From positions 1,054,001 to 1,118,000 of the forward strand of contig CAWGHD010000002.1 of the NCBI GenBank assembly GCA_963822295.1: a stretch of DNA of 64,000 nt, in the 5' to 3' direction. Made by a program: the position numbers and the translations under genes. Within the stretch, counting starts at the first letter, position 1. The number at the start of each line of letters is the position of its first letter. Below, one piece after another: positions 26,079-33,825 of the stretch. This DNA is from VRUE01 sp963822295 (GTDB lineage: Bacteria > Actinomycetota > Thermoleophilia > Solirubrobacterales > 70-9). The notes beneath the pieces are model-generated. The model searched no databases. It was given only the letters and a program-made list of their open reading frames with translations, and had not been told where the DNA came from.

Positions 26079-27083
26079 CGGCTCGCCGCCCACCTGCTGT
26101 GGACGAAGGCCCCGGACCTCCGGGGCCTTCGTCGTCTCGAGCTCCGACCAGGGCGCCGGCCTGCGCACGTCGGGCTCGTAGAGGACGTCGGTGGCGGCAA
26201 GCCGGTCCTGCCAGCCGCGCCGGTCTTCTTTGAGCAGGATGCCGAGGAAGCCGAGGCCGAACGGGATCGCCGCGAGGGCGAGGCCGGCGAGCCGTTTCAG
26301 CGAGCGCCGCGGGGAGAGGCGTTCGCTCTCGGGACCGATCCTGATCCCGAAGAAGCGCATTCCCGGCGTCTGCCCGGCGAGCGACCAGAAGGTGACCATG
26401 TAGAGGGCGCCGAGCCCGGCCCAGGCCGCGGAGCCGAGCGCCAGGGCGATGCCCGACACGCCGTTGCCGTCGCCCGAGATCGCGGAGGCGATCAGCGCCG
26501 CTATCGCGGCCAGCCCGGAGAAGGTGAGGTTGACGATCAGGGCGTCGAGCCCGAAGGCGAGGAGCCGCGTGACGGCGCCGGCGCTCTCGGTCGGGCGCGT
26601 GCGCGGCGGACGGAACGTCACCCTGCGCGCAACCCGCTCGGCGCCGCTGTCGAGGCCGCGCGTCGTCTTGCCGATCGTGCGGCCGACGTCCTCGATCAAG
26701 CCCATGCTCTGGGCGCTGATCGCGGCCCGCAGCTCCGGCGCCTCAGCGATCCGCTCGACCAGTTTCTGGGCCTCGTCGCTGGCCAGGAGCCGGCGCCAGA
26801 CCTCGTCCACCATCTCGCTGTCGAGCGCCTCGACCAGGGCCTCTTTGACCCGCTCGCTGTCGAGCGCCCCCTGCACCGCGTTCTCGACCGCCGGTCCCTG
26901 CAGGACCCTGACCAGGGCCCGTTCCACGGCCTCGCTCTCGACCGCGGCGACCATCGCCTCCTCGGCCGCGACCTCGACCGCGCGGTCGATCCCGGTCGCC
27001 TTGCCGACCTGCCTCGCGCCGCGCACCCCGGCGCCGAGCAGCCGGACCGACAGCGGTTTCGGTTTCGGCGGCACGTCGCTCAT
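26067..27083 (-). CDS. RDD-family membrane protein with helical N-terminal domain
   Basis: The protein has 338 residues. Residues 1-165 are soluble and alpha-helical, with repeated short Glu/Ala-rich helices (EAVERALVRVLQGPAVENAV). From about 170 there is an RDD domain: an Arg in the first helix (AGAVTRLLAFGLDALIVN), the Asp pair positions, and GQTPGMRFFGIRI. RDD proteins are small transport or envelope proteins of unclear role. The last 30 codons overlap a perfect 14-bp hairpin. Confidence 0.8.
   Translation of the reverse strand: MSDVPPKPKPLSVRLLGAGVRGARQVGKATGIDRAVEVAAEEAMVAAVESEAVERALVRVLQGPAVENAVQGALDSERVKEALVEALDSEMVDEVWRRLLASDEAQKLVERIAEAPELRAAISAQSMGLIEDVGRTIGKTTRGLDSGAERVARRVTFRPPRTRPTESAGAVTRLLAFGLDALIVNLTFSGLAAIAALIASAISGDGNGVSGIALALGSAAWAGLGALYMVTFWSLAGQTPGMRFFGIRIGPESERLSPRRSLKRLAGLALAAIPFGLGFLGILLKEDRRGWQDRLAATDVLYEPDVRRPAPWSELETTKAPEVRGLRPQQVGGEPLRG
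26102..26133. terminator. Perfect 14-bp hairpin inside the 3' end of the RDD gene
   Basis: GACGAAGGCCCCGG and CCGGGGCCTTCGTC form a 14-bp perfect stem with a 4-nt loop. It lies 24 bp after the stop of the DUF7144 gene (+) and within the last codons of the RDD gene (-). It is therefore the probable terminator of the plus-strand gene and is also translated. Confidence 0.65.
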
Positions 27084-27110
27084 CGAAGCGAGCCTAGTGG
27101 AGCCGCGCCG

Positions 27111-27578
27111 CTAATCCAAGCGCTCGATCAGCCGGTCGACGAAGGCGGCCTGCGCGCGCAGGACCTTGCGCTTCGCCGTCTCGGGGTCGAACCACTGCGC
27201 CCTGTCCACCTCGGGGAACTCCTGCTGCCGGCCCGAGCGCGGCGGCCATTCCATCGAGAAGGTGTTGCTGTCGAGGACGGCCGGGTCGAAGTCGGCCTCC
27301 GCCGCCCAGCCGTGGACGACCTTGGCGCTCTGCTTGACGGAGCCGAGCTCGATCAGGTCCTCGGCGCCGAGCGGCGGCGGCGAGCCGAGCTCCTCGTCGA
27401 GCTCGCGCAGCGCGCAGGCCCGCAGGTCCTCCCCCTCGTCGACTTCGCCCTTCGGGATCGACCAGGCGCCCATGTCCTTCTTCGCCCAGAACGGCCCCCC
27501 GGGGTGGACGAGCAGGACCTCGGTCCCCTCCCCGGCGGCTCGATAGAGCAGGATGCCGGCACTCTGCTTCATGGCCAC
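27111..27578 (-). CDS. Nudix hydrolase
   Basis: A 155-residue protein with a complete Nudix box at residues 44-66 (GEVDEGEDLRACALRELDEELG pattern Gx5Ex7REUxEExGU). The Glu residues coordinate divalent metal for pyrophosphate hydrolysis of nucleoside-diphosphate-X substrates. The N-terminal QSAGILLYR and WSIPKGEV segments are typical of diadenosine-polyphosphate or NTP-cleaning members. It lies immediately upstream of tRNA-Pro on the opposite strand. Confidence 0.88.
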   Translation of the reverse strand: MAMKQSAGILLYRAAGEGTEVLLVHPGGPFWAKKDMGAWSIPKGEVDEGEDLRACALRELDEELGSPPPLGAEDLIELGSVKQSAKVVHGWAAEADFDPAVLDSNTFSMEWPPRSGRQQEFPEVDRAQWFDPETAKRKVLRAQAAFVDRLIERLD

Positions 27579-27608
27579 GACGATCCCGCCTAGAATGACA
27601 CAGCATCA

Positions 27609-27682
27609 CGGGGCGTGGCGCAGTCTGGTAGCGCACTCGGCTGGGGGCCGAGCGGTCGCTGGTTCAAATCCAGTCGCCCCGA
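27609..27682 (+). tRNA. tRNA-Pro (GGG)
   Basis: A 74-nt cloverleaf with acceptor CGGGGCG/CGCCCCG, anticodon stem CTCGG/CCGAG, loop CTGGGGG (anticodon GGG) and T-loop GGTTCAAATCC. Its 3' end is part of an 18-bp sequence repeated 714 bp downstream, marking it as an integration site. Confidence 0.92.
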
Positions 27683-27687
27683 TCTAG
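27670..27687 (+). repeat. Attachment-site repeat, tRNA side (attL)
   Basis: The 18-bp copy of CCAGTCGCCCCGATCTAG covers the last 13 nt of tRNA-Pro plus 5 nt beyond it. Confidence 0.75.
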
Positions 27688-27793
27688 CAGCAGAACCACG
27701 AACAACCGCGAAGATCTCGGTAGCTGCATTGCATGGGAAGCGGCAGCGCTAAGGCTGGCGGCTGCTTTTCGCGCAAAGCGGGAGAATGCTGCC

Positions 27794-28241
27794 ATGAGCG
27801 AAGGAGTTGACTCAACCCCGAACCCCTGGCGGATTCGGGTGCGTGGACACCCAGCGCGCGTCAAGGACATCCGTTGGAGGGAGGCCATACGTGACGAGGT
27901 GAAGGCGACCTATCCGCAGGCCCCTTTCCCTGCGCCGCCCCTAGAAGACCAAGTTCGAAGTCGAGGTGACCTTCCGAATGACTTCAGAGGATTTGGATAG
28001 ACCGGCCTTCGATCTCGACAACTTCGTCAAGCCTGTCCTCGACACACTCTTCACCTCGCAGAACGTCTCGCAGGAGGTCACCGGCGTGCTTCTCCCGGTG
28101 AACGACACGTGGGTGTTCCGGCTCGTCGTTGAGAAGGTCCGAGTGGAGACTCCGCAGGACCAGGGTGCCGTCATCACGGTCACTTCGCACCCACCGGGTA
28201 CCCCGGATCTCAGCTCTGCTTCGGCTTCTCCCTCCGCGTGA
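27794..28241 (+). pseudogene. RusA-like Holliday-junction resolvase, frameshifted
   Basis: Two overlapping frames together encode a RusA-type endonuclease of about 149 residues. The first frame from ATG 27794 gives WRIRVRGHPARVKDIRWREA. The second gives KFEVEVTFRM and the hallmark FDLDNFVKPVLDTLF, whose Asp residues bind metal in RusA. Removing one C at about 27950 joins them as LEDKFEVEVTF. RusA proteins resolve Holliday junctions and are usually phage- or plasmid-borne, fitting the att-flanked context. A consensus error cannot be excluded as the cause of the shift. Confidence 0.7.
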
Positions 28242-28256
28242 ATACGGGAGTCTCGG

Positions 28257-28298
28257 CCGCTTGGGACGAGGACTCCCCGAATAGCCGCTTAGGACGAG
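28257..28298 (+). repeat. Pair of 14-bp direct repeats inside the tRNA-Pro element
   Basis: CCGCTTGGGACGAG (28257-28270) and CCGCTTAGGACGAG (28285-28298) differ at one base and are 28 bp apart. They are flanked by inverted CTCCCCGA/TCGGGGAG. They lie about 90 bp from the right att copy. Possible integrase arm or excisionase sites (inference). Confidence 0.45.
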
Positions 28299-28383
28299 CA
28301 GCAGCAGTCCGTCATCGGGGAGCATCTCGGTAGCACCACACCGGCGGGATGGCTCTATGAGCGGGTGTTCGCACCTCTTTGAA

Positions 28384-28401
28384 CCAGTCGCCCCGATCTA
28401 G
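28384..28401 (+). repeat. Attachment-site repeat, distal copy (attR)
   Basis: An identical 18-bp copy of the tRNA-Pro 3' end sequence. On the minus strand it contains the TAG stop (28398-28400) of the adjacent membrane-protein gene. Confidence 0.75.
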
Positions 28402-29495
28402 GGCAGCAGGCTGCGCGAGGAGTCGAGCGCCGCCGGCCCGCCCTCCCCTTTCGACTCCGGTTTTTTGTCCGGCTCCTGGGTCCCCTGCTCAAGCAGGTGG
28501 GGCACCGAGCGCCAGACATAGACCAGCAGCAGGACGGCCGCGCCGGCGGCCAGATAGGGCACGGCGTCCTGCATGCCGGCGAGATCCATTTCCCTGGCCA
28601 TCACCGAGACCACCCAGAGCTGCGCGAAGCCCGCGGAGGTGACGAGCCAGAAAGCGGCGAGCAGCCCGCCCACGGTGAACAGGTTCACCTCCGCGACCTT
28701 TTTATCGTCTTTTCCTATCGTCGAGGGTTTGAGCTTCTTGGTCGCGATCAGGATCACCGGGGCTGCGCCGACGAGCGAGATCGCGACCGCCGCGCTGATC
28801 GTGCCCAGCGCCAGCGCCGACTCGGCGTCCTCGCCGAGAAACGGCTTCACGGTCGAGGCGCTCAGCAGACCGGTCAGCAGGGCGCCGATCGCCGTCACGT
28901 TCGTCGCCCAGCTATCGCTGAACTTCCAGCTGCTCGGGTCGTAGTAGGTCAGCGGCTGGTCATGCCGCTGCTTTTTTTTGTCGCTCGGGCTCCAGACGAC
29001 CCTGCCGAGGAGGAGCACCAGGAGACCGGAGAGGAAGAGGGACACCGGGAACGCACAGAGCGCGCCCCACGAGGGCTCGTCCTCTTCCTTCGCGGCCTCA
29101 GGTTCGATTTCGAAGACGGGGCCGGCGCCGGTGTCCAAGGTGGACATGACCCTGAACGTCAGCCCGTCGGTTGCGCACGACGCCGGGATTTCGACGCTCA
29201 CCTCGCGCACCCGGGAAGGCGGGATCCCGTTCTTTTCGAGCTTCAGTCGGCGGCAGTCTTTACGCCACGTCCTCACGCCGAGGGCGACCGGACCGTCCGT
29301 GAGGTTCGTGAACTCGAGCGCAACCTTCTTGCCGTCATCCCCGTTACCGACGATCTGCGGCGTGGTCGTGTCGACGACCAGCGGCACAGGGGCTCCCCAG
29401 GCCTGGGCCGCGAACAGCAGCACGCCGACGACTGCGACGAGGAGTCCCCCGCCTACCGTCCCCCTGAGCCGGTGAGCACGCGACTGGATGAGCAC
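28398..29495 (-). CDS. Exported/membrane protein of unknown function
   Basis: The 365-residue protein has a signal anchor (about 12-33), an extracellular domain of about 110 residues with two or three Cys (TWRKDCRRLKLEKN, IPASCATDGLTF), a transmembrane helix (ALCAFPVSLFLSGLLVLLLG), a charged linker (SPSDKKKQRHDQPLTYYDPS) and four further helices. The C-terminus is charged and Glu/Lys-rich. No family was recognised. Its stop codon lies within the distal att repeat. The ancestral gene therefore ended a few bases after tRNA-Pro, and the insertion kept the ending intact. Confidence 0.65.
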   Translation of the reverse strand: MLIQSRAHRLRGTVGGGLLVAVVGVLLFAAQAWGAPVPLVVDTTTPQIVGNGDDGKKVALEFTNLTDGPVALGVRTWRKDCRRLKLEKNGIPPSRVREVSVEIPASCATDGLTFRVMSTLDTGAGPVFEIEPEAAKEEDEPSWGALCAFPVSLFLSGLLVLLLGRVVWSPSDKKKQRHDQPLTYYDPSSWKFSDSWATNVTAIGALLTGLLSASTVKPFLGEDAESALALGTISAAVAISLVGAAPVILIATKKLKPSTIGKDDKKVAEVNLFTVGGLLAAFWLVTSAGFAQLWVVSVMAREMDLAGMQDAVPYLAAGAAVLLLVYVWRSVPHLLEQGTQEPDKKPESKGEGGPAALDSSRSLLP

Positions 29496-29555
29496 TGCGA
29501 GACCAGCCTATGTGCGGAGCGTCGCCTGCGTCCACCTATTTCCGGGTACGGGGGC

Positions 29556-29624
29556 GGGACCGTCAGGGACGCGGCAGGCAACGTCTCGGCGGCCAGCGTC
29601 GCCGGATTCACGATCGCCGGCGGA
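29556..29624 (+). pseudogene. Possible remnant of an Ig-like surface-protein tail
   Basis: The translation TVRDAAGNVSAASVAGFTI matches the closing strand of the C-terminal module of the genes at 33825 and 34898 (ARDAAGNETVKQITFKI and ARDAAGNSTPPRTGPNFTI). No signal peptide or upstream domain remains. It is in frame with the membrane protein starting at 29673. Confidence 0.35.
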
Positions 29625-29672
29625 CAGGCTGCCGACCGAAACGCCGGTGGTAGTGCTTTCGTACCGGATGCG

Positions 29673-30050
29673 ATGAGGAACGCACGGAACGCGTACCGAG
29701 CTGCGCTCGCCGTCGCGATCGGGACGGCGTTCATGCTCGTCTGGCTCGTGGGTGCCGTCGGTCTGATCGGGGCGGAAGGCGACCGTGCCGACCTGATGTA
29801 CGCCGGGGTGCTCGCGGTCGGGATCGTCGGCGCGGCGATCGCGCGCTTTCGCCCGCTCGGCATGGCACACGCGTTGGTCGCGACCGCCCTCGCCCAGGGG
29901 CTGGTCGTCGTCATCGCGCTGATCGCCGGGAAGCACAACGACCCGAGCACCTCGGTCCTCGAGATCCTCGGCGTGAACGCGTTTTTCGTCCTGCTCTTCC
30001 TCGGGTCGGCCTGGCTCTTTCGGCGGGCCGCTCAGGTGGGCAGAGCATGA
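29673..30050 (+). CDS. Small four-helix membrane protein
   Basis: A 125-residue protein with four hydrophobic helices (about 8-30, 42-62, 68-88 and 95-115). The interhelical loops contain DRADLMYAG and GKHNDPSTSVLEI. The start ATG 29673 has no clear ribosome site, and an in-frame upstream extension exists that looks like a remnant of another protein. Its stop overlaps the next lipoprotein start by 4 bp (ATGA). A similar conserved family of unknown function occurs in many bacteria. Confidence 0.7.
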   Translation: MRNARNAYRAALAVAIGTAFMLVWLVGAVGLIGAEGDRADLMYAGVLAVGIVGAAIARFRPLGMAHALVATALAQGLVVVIALIAGKHNDPSTSVLEILGVNAFFVLLFLGSAWLFRRAAQVGRA

Positions 30051-30538
30051 GGCCGTGGCTCCCCCTGGTGGCGGTGCTGGCCCTTCTTGCCGGCTGCGGC
30101 GGAGGCGGGGACGGCGGCGATCCGGCCGCGTCGTCGGAGGAGGCCGCCGTGATGCAAGCGCTGATGGGCGCGAACGAGACTTTCGCGCGCGGTCAGTACG
30201 CGGCCACCTGCTCCCACTACACCCCGTCGATCCAGGAGGAGATGATCGCGATGACCGGCGCCGAGACCTGCCCTGAAGCCTGGGCGACGATCGGCAAGGC
30301 CATCGGGCCGACCCTCAGCGCGGCCCAGTTCGACGACCTCACGGGCTATGTGGCCGAGGAGGTCGAGATCGACGGCGACACCGCCACAGCCACCTACGGC
30401 GAGCCGCCGGAGTCCCTGCGCGACGTCTTCGGCCCGATCGAGGGGACGTCCATCGAACTTCGCCTGGAAGACGGCCGCTGGCGAATCGCGAGCCTGCCGG
30501 GTGCCCAGGGCGCCGAGCCCGCGGCCTCGCCCGGGTAG
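30047..30538 (+). CDS. Lipoprotein with NTF2-like domain
   Basis: The 163-residue protein has a lipobox (LLAGC, Cys about 17) and a Gly/Asp-rich linker. The domain of about 110 residues has a helix-helix-strand pattern (FARGQYAATCSHYTPSIQEEM then TATATYGEPP and SIELRLEDGRWRIASLP) resembling NTF2-like or DUF4878 lipoproteins. Two Cys may form a disulfide. It is translationally coupled to the preceding small membrane protein. Function unknown. Confidence 0.7.
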   Translation: MRPWLPLVAVLALLAGCGGGGDGGDPAASSEEAAVMQALMGANETFARGQYAATCSHYTPSIQEEMIAMTGAETCPEAWATIGKAIGPTLSAAQFDDLTGYVAEEVEIDGDTATATYGEPPESLRDVFGPIEGTSIELRLEDGRWRIASLPGAQGAEPAASPG

Positions 30539-30549
30539 GGGTCAGGCCC

Positions 30550-32898
30550 CTAGGGGCTGTCGGCGATCGAGAACGGCCCGAACGGGCCGCCCCCGGGACC
30601 GCTGCCGAAGAGCCCCGAGTTCGACCCCAGGGTGGTCGGCTGCGGCGCGGTGAGCGTGAAGGCGCCGGTGATCAACTGCCCGTTGGTGATCGGTTTGCCG
30701 CTGCACTGAAGCGCGTTGTCGGCTTCCGTCGTGGCGGCTTTGACGCAGGTGAACGCTCCCGCCATGTTCGCCGCGGTGCCGGCCTGGACCTGAACGCCCG
30801 CAGGGAAATCGAGTGTGAACTGATCCAGCGCACCGAAGCTGTTCAGCATCACCGAGTAGTTCCTGTTGGTGCCCATGGGGCCGAAGAAAGTCCCAGACCC
30901 GGTGGGAGTTGCGGGCGTCTGGGTCAGGTTGAACGGCCCGAACAGGGTGGCGTCCCCGGGTGAGCCGAGCAGCTTGGTCCCGGCGGCGAGCTGGCCGGGG
31001 CGCGGCCCGTTCAGCTCGAATCCGCCTTCGATCGTCTGGCCGCTCGTCACCGGCCCGTTGCAGGCGAGGGCGCGTTTGACCCCTTCGAAGTTGACGGGGC
31101 TGCAGGTGAAGCCCGCCGCGCCGCCGCTGAAAACCTGCTGGGTCATGGGCACCTGGATCACGAACTGGTTGAGCGCCGTGTTTTCGAAGTCGAGTTTGAC
31201 TTTGAAATCGACCGCCTGGGGGTTGGGGCCGGGCATGAGGTTGCCGCTCCCGTCGACGACCGGCGGCGGGATGAAGGGAGGCCCGGTGAAGGGCGGGGCG
31301 GAAAAGGTCTCGACCGGGGTGCCGTCCGGGGCGTTGAGCGTGCCGCCGATCGGCCGGCCTGCCAGCGGCACGTCGAAGAAGACGTCGAAGAAGGAGTCGA
31401 TCTGGGGCGGCACGGGGGGCGTCAATTTGCATTTGACGGCCGCTGGCCCACCGGTCAGCTCGAGTGGCTTCAGCTCGCATTCGATCGGGCCGCTGCCCGC
31501 CGTCACTTTCGGCGGGTCTCGGGGAACAGGGTTCGGCGGGAAGAGCGGGATCGTGAAGCCGTTCAGCGGGTCGGTCGGGATGATGTGCACGCGCGCGGTG
31601 CCGTCGGCTTTGAGCTCGTAGTCAGTGAGGGTCGGGCCTTTGGTCGGCGGTGGGGTGGGAATCGCCCCCCCGCAGCCGCTGCCGCTTTCGCATTTCACCG
31701 GCGGAATTTTCGGCGGTTTGACGTGTTCGTGCCCGCCTTTGTCTTTGTCTTTCCCGCCTTTTTTGCCGCCGCCCTGGCCTTTGCCGATGTGGACGATGAC
31801 CACCGTACAGGTGACCTGTTTGGAGACTTTGCCCCGTTTGACGCCGATTTTGACTTTCACAGTCTGAAAACGCGTCGGCGGGTCGACCTCTTTGCCCCTG
31901 TAACGGAAGCCCAGCGCCCTGACGAAGCCAGGTGGGACGCCGCCCTGGTTGGCAGCCCGGATCAACTTGATTTCGAAGCCTTTTCCTTTGCGCCCTCCGA
32001 GGAATTCTCCGAAGATCAGGCCTTTTCCAGAGTCGGAAATGTGGAAGCGGAACGACGCGGTGCCGCCGTGCGCGATCACCCTCACCTTCGGAACGCAGCG
32101 CACGCTGAAAGGCTTGTTTTCTTCTTTTTCTTTCTTTTCTTTTTCTTTCTTTTTCTTTTCTTCTTCTTCTTCTTCTTCTTCGGGCGGCGGGGGCGGCGGC
32201 TTCTTGATGATCCAAGGGCTGGCCGCTCGGCCCTGGTGGAGGTAGTCCTCGGTCTCGCCGTTCAGGTAGGGGACGGAGCGCCCGCGCCCGCTCGGGTCGA
32301 TCTGGACCTCATCGAGGGTGATCGAGACGCGGTACCAGAGCTCCACCACCTGTTTGCCGGCGGTGATCTTGATCGGGATCATCGTCACCGAGCCGACACT
32401 GGAGGCGGCGACCGGCAGGTTGCGCACCCCCCACTCCGTCGCACAGCCGTCGCTGGCGTCGGCCCAGTCCCCGTCGCGATTCCAGTCGAACCAGGCATTG
32501 ACGTAGACGGTTTTGCCCGCGGCCACGGCCGCGCTTCCCTTGAGGGCTGTCGTCAACGTCGCCGTCTTGCAGGGCTTCGGCGCGTCGAGGCTGACGCCGT
32601 CGTCGATGTCTTTGTCGACCTGATGGGAATCCACCTCGCCGTCGGTGGTCGGGCCGAGGCGCAGCGAGCCCAGCCCGGCGTGGCGTGGGCCGCCGCTGGC
32701 CAGCTTCGAGGGAAATGCGCCGACGACGGCCGGTTTGCTCAGATAGCCGGCTTTTGCCCCATCAGGGGCATCGCCGAAGTCGATCGGGCCGCCTTTGGCC
32801 AAGGCCTGCGACACGCCGAACGCCAACACCCCCGCGAGCGTGAGCGCGATCGAGATGAAAAAACTCCTCCACAAAGGGTGCTCCCCCAGCAAACCCAT
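30550..32898 (-). CDS. Large secreted protein with GEVED-like domain and Glu/Lys tract
   Basis: A 782-residue exported protein with a signal peptide at 1-34. Residues about 38-220 match the GEVED-domain pattern: DFGDAPDG, a D-rich IDDGVSLD, WFDWNRDGDW and NGETEDYLH. Next comes PPPPPP followed by a Glu/Lys tract of about 25 residues. A beta-rich region and a Gly/Lys linker follow. The second half has two related modules (about 540-655 and 665-780) with FKVKLDFENTALNQFVIQVP and YSVMLNSFGALDQFTLDFP. GEVED is common in bacterial surface proteins. A structural or adhesive role is inferred. Confidence 0.7.
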   Translation of the reverse strand: MGLLGEHPLWRSFFISIALTLAGVLAFGVSQALAKGGPIDFGDAPDGAKAGYLSKPAVVGAFPSKLASGGPRHAGLGSLRLGPTTDGEVDSHQVDKDIDDGVSLDAPKPCKTATLTTALKGSAAVAAGKTVYVNAWFDWNRDGDWADASDGCATEWGVRNLPVAASSVGSVTMIPIKITAGKQVVELWYRVSITLDEVQIDPSGRGRSVPYLNGETEDYLHQGRAASPWIIKKPPPPPPEEEEEEEEKKKKEKEKKEKEENKPFSVRCVPKVRVIAHGGTASFRFHISDSGKGLIFGEFLGGRKGKGFEIKLIRAANQGGVPPGFVRALGFRYRGKEVDPPTRFQTVKVKIGVKRGKVSKQVTCTVVIVHIGKGQGGGKKGGKDKDKGGHEHVKPPKIPPVKCESGSGCGGAIPTPPPTKGPTLTDYELKADGTARVHIIPTDPLNGFTIPLFPPNPVPRDPPKVTAGSGPIECELKPLELTGGPAAVKCKLTPPVPPQIDSFFDVFFDVPLAGRPIGGTLNAPDGTPVETFSAPPFTGPPFIPPPVVDGSGNLMPGPNPQAVDFKVKLDFENTALNQFVIQVPMTQQVFSGGAAGFTCSPVNFEGVKRALACNGPVTSGQTIEGGFELNGPRPGQLAAGTKLLGSPGDATLFGPFNLTQTPATPTGSGTFFGPMGTNRNYSVMLNSFGALDQFTLDFPAGVQVQAGTAANMAGAFTCVKAATTEADNALQCSGKPITNGQLITGAFTLTAPQPTTLGSNSGLFGSGPGGGPFGPFSIADSP

Positions 32899-32942
32899 GT
32901 GAGCCCAGTCTAGCCCCGCCGGTCGAAAAAACCAAACCGGAC

Positions 32943-33698
32943 TTATTCGAGCAGCAGCTTGACGATCGCGGTCGAGCCGACGACGACGATCAGGCCGCGC
33001 AGGACGTCCGGTGAGAGGCGGCGGCCGTAGGTCGCCCCGAGCTGGCCGCCGAGGATCGAGCCGGCCGCGATCAGCGCCGCCACCCCCCAGTCGACGTCGG
33101 CGGCGAGGGCGAAGACCAGGCCCGCCACCCCGTTGGCGATGCCCGCGAGGACGTTCTTCAGCGCGTTGCTGCGCTGCAGGCCCTGGGGCAGGGCGACGCC
33201 GAGGATGCCGAGCAGCAGGATGCCCTGGGCGGCCCCGAAGTAGCCGCCGTAGACCCCGGTGGCGAGGATCGCGAGCGGGGTCAGGACGCCGTGCTCGTGG
33301 GCGGCGCGGCTCTCCCGCGCGGCGAGGAATGCGGTGATCCGGGGCTGGAGGACGACGAGGACGAGGGCGGCGGCGATGAAGACCGGGACGATCGCCCGGA
33401 AGGCCTCGTCGGGCAGGATCAGCAGCAGGACGGCGCCGATCGCGCCGCCGAGCAGCGAGCAGGCGCCGAGCCGCAGCGCCCGGCCGCGCTGGCCCTCGAG
33501 CTCGCGCCGGTATCCGATCGCGCCCGAGGCCGACCCGGGCACGAGACCGATCGTGTTCGAGACGTTCGCCGTGACCGGCGAGTAGCCGAAGGCGAGCAGC
33601 ACCGGAAAGGTGATCAGCGTGCCGCTGCCGACCACCGTGTTGACGGTCCCCGCCGCCAGCCCGGCGGCGAGGATCGCGACGATCTCCCCCACGTCCAT
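32943..33698 (-). CDS. TSUP (TauE/SafE) family membrane transporter
   Basis: A 251-residue membrane protein with about eight helices. The family signatures AGTVNTVVGSGTLITFP near the N-terminus and GVYGGYFGAAQGILLL in the second half mark the two repeat halves. Members export or import sulfite, sulfoacetate or related organosulfur anions. The substrate here is unknown. The gene ends beside a lipoprotein/surface-protein cluster and starts 56 bp from tRNA-Gly. Confidence 0.85.
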   Translation of the reverse strand: MDVGEIVAILAAGLAAGTVNTVVGSGTLITFPVLLAFGYSPVTANVSNTIGLVPGSASGAIGYRRELEGQRGRALRLGACSLLGGAIGAVLLLILPDEAFRAIVPVFIAAALVLVVLQPRITAFLAARESRAAHEHGVLTPLAILATGVYGGYFGAAQGILLLGILGVALPQGLQRSNALKNVLAGIANGVAGLVFALAADVDWGVAALIAAGSILGGQLGATYGRRLSPDVLRGLIVVVGSTAIVKLLLE

Positions 33699-33754
33699 GC
33701 CGCGACTCTACGGGCGGCGGAGGAGGTGCCGGCTAGTACCTTTCAGGACGCCTC

Positions 33755-33825
33755 GCGGCGGTAGCTCAACGGTAGAGCCTCAGCCTTCCAAGCTGATGAC
33801 GCGGGTTCGATTCCCGTCCGCCGCT
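33755..33825 (+). tRNA. tRNA-Gly (TCC)
   Basis: A 71-nt cloverleaf with acceptor GCGGCGG/CCGCCGC, anticodon stem TCAGC/GCTGA, loop CTTCCAA (anticodon TCC) and T-loop GGTTCGATTCC. Its last base is also the last base of the TAA stop codon of the convergent gene. Confidence 0.92.

Larger units (their letters stand above)
27670..28401. mobile_element. Small integrated element remnant at the 3' end of tRNA-Pro
   Basis: CCAGTCGCCCCGATCTAG occurs at the tRNA-Pro 3' end (27670-27687) and again at 28384-28401. It bounds about 700 bp of DNA with lower GC and a broken RusA-like gene. This is the layout of a tRNA-integrated element with attL and attR. No integrase gene lies inside, so it is either a deletion remnant or a satellite mobilised in trans. 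Other internal repeats (ATCTCGGTAGC at 27714 and 28324, and a 14-bp pair at 28257/28285) could be integrase arm sites, which is inference. Confidence 0.7.
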
